Of a stretch of DNA of 64,000 nucleotides, positions 63,417-64,000 are shown in pieces (position 1 is the stretch's first letter; each line of letters opens with the position of its first letter). A program made the position numbers and the translations under genes. A model generated the notes under the pieces. It was not told the DNA's origin, made no database searches, and saw only the letters and a program-made list of their open reading frames with translations. This DNA comes from Deltaproteobacteria bacterium. Lineage in GTDB: Bacteria > Desulfobacterota > Desulfuromonadia > Desulfuromonadales > Geopsychrobacteraceae. Where the stretch lies: positions 1-64,000 of the forward strand of contig JAJRQI010000064.1 in the NCBI GenBank assembly GCA_024280335.1. Direction: 5' to 3'.

Positions 63417-64000
63417 TCAGGGTCGGCCGTAAATATGTTTTCCGCTGATCTGATAACGGAAGTGGGCGTTGATTTTTAGATCCGGATACGGATAGTGTTT
63501 CGGTAGCGGCCCGAACGGGGCCGCTCGGTAGATCGCCTGAATTGCCTCGTAATCGAGGATATCTGAGCCGCTGCCGCGAAGCAGGTCGACATCCAGCAGG
63601 TTACCGTTGCGTGCAACGGTTATTTTCAACAGCAGTATCCCCTCGATCCCGTTTAGCGAGGCTTCTAACGGGTAATTCCAGACCCCTTCAATCTGGTTGC
63701 GGAAGCGGCGGAAAAATGAGATCAGCATTCCGCGCTCCAGGTTGAGCCAGACCGTATCCCCCTCATCGACGTCATCCCTCTGTTTAATCTTCTCCCGGTC
63801 TGATCGGCCGGCGTTAATGCTGCGGTCTAGGGTACTTTGGGTCAGTTGGGTTAGTTGCTGTAGCGATGGGTAGTCAACCGGCGCGGGTTCGGTCGTTTCT
63901 TCCGGTTGCGCAATCTCGGTTTTTTGCGGCAGTTGCCCTTTGTCTGACGACGGTAGTTTCGGCTCCGGTTTGGTCTTTGCCGGAGGGAACTGTTTTTTGG
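63417..64000 (-). CDS. TonB family protein, partial (5' end outside the window)
   Basis: The minus-strand frame is open from the window edge to the stop at 63417. It starts within a linker rich in K, P, E and T (PPAKTKPEPKLPSSDKG, then TEIAQPEETTEPAP), passes a segment INAGRSDREKIKQRDDVDEGDTVWLN (quoted in part) and ends with a TonB C-terminal domain: FFRRFRNQIEGVWNYP, LLKITVARNGNLLDVDLL and FGPLPKHYPYPDL. An internal Met at 63728 is not the true start. It is a second TonB-like transducer, unrelated in linker to the one at 15845. No receptor gene lies in the window beside it. Confidence 0.8.
   Translation of the reverse strand, partial: KKQFPPAKTKPEPKLPSSDKGQLPQKTEIAQPEETTEPAPVDYPSLQQLTQLTQSTLDRSINAGRSDREKIKQRDDVDEGDTVWLNLERGMLISFFRRFRNQIEGVWNYPLEASLNGIEGILLLKITVARNGNLLDVDLLRGSGSDILDYEAIQAIYRAAPFGPLPKHYPYPDLKINAHFRYQISGKHIYGRP

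Overview
The window reads as chromosomal DNA of a Desulfuromonadales-type bacterium (Geobacter/Desulfuromonas/Pelobacter relatives, Desulfobacterota). The grounds are a cluster of multihaem c-type cytochromes that includes the CxxxxCH haem variant typical of that group, a DUF6178 protein, PATAN-type chemosensory signalling, and the hgcA-hgcB mercury methylation pair. This is inference from gene content; no rRNA gene is present.

Layout. 1-3.7 kb: ACP phosphodiesterase-like protein, CPBP membrane protease, secreted esterase and a radical SAM protein. 3.8-8.5 kb: B12-binding radical SAM protein, OmpA-type porin with type 3 thrombospondin repeats, DUF6178 protein. 8.7-16.7 kb: hybrid histidine kinase with a secreted beta-propeller partner, then a TonB-dependent receptor divergent from its own TonB. 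16.9-21.6 kb: a compact chemosensory operon (receiver-PATAN, Hpt-CheW, CheA). 22.1-29 kb: tRNA-Arg, -His and -Leu, then tig-clpP-clpX-lon-hup, then tRNA-Asp, -Val and a second, odd tRNA-Asp. 29.1-37 kb: secreted PPIase, NHL-repeat lipoprotein, tetrahaem cytochrome, octahaem cytochrome and a giant cytochrome with 37 possible haem sites. 37.1-42.8 kb (minus strand): SLC13-type transporter and the thiFSGHE operon under a TPP riboswitch with its own terminator. 42.9-49 kb: a gene broken by a nonsense codon, a palindromic mobile-type repeat, an AAA protein that has lost its Walker motifs, an FmdE-like protein, a frameshifted ArsP-type permease, and two beta-helix surface proteins. 49-51.2 kb: DUF3467 protein, OpuAC-like binding protein, diguanylate cyclase. 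51.2-53.9 kb (minus strand): aroG-hgcA-hgcB. 54-55.6 kb: yggT-divIVA-yggU-fmdB. 55.8-62.6 kb: folD-metV-metF-gcvT-gcvH-gcvPA-gcvPB. 62.7-64 kb: hepT/mntA toxin-antitoxin pair and the 3' part of another tonB.

How it fits together. The most notable system is hgcAB. HgcA carries the diagnostic cap-helix motif NVWCAAGK and HgcB has two 4Fe-4S motifs plus the terminal cysteine pair. Here HgcA also has an N-terminal extension of about 65 residues containing five Cys-Cys pairs. The pair sits 4 nt downstream of a DAHP synthase gene behind one recognisable promoter. About 3 kb away, on the other strand, lies a folate one-carbon module able to make methylene- and methyl-tetrahydrofolate, the proposed source of the methyl group that HgcA transfers to mercury. 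The second notable system is the PPIase/NHL/cytochrome cluster, a candidate extracellular electron-transfer locus. Palindromic repeats, one nonsense-interrupted gene and one frameshifted gene around 43-49 kb suggest ongoing gene decay and repeat insertion there.
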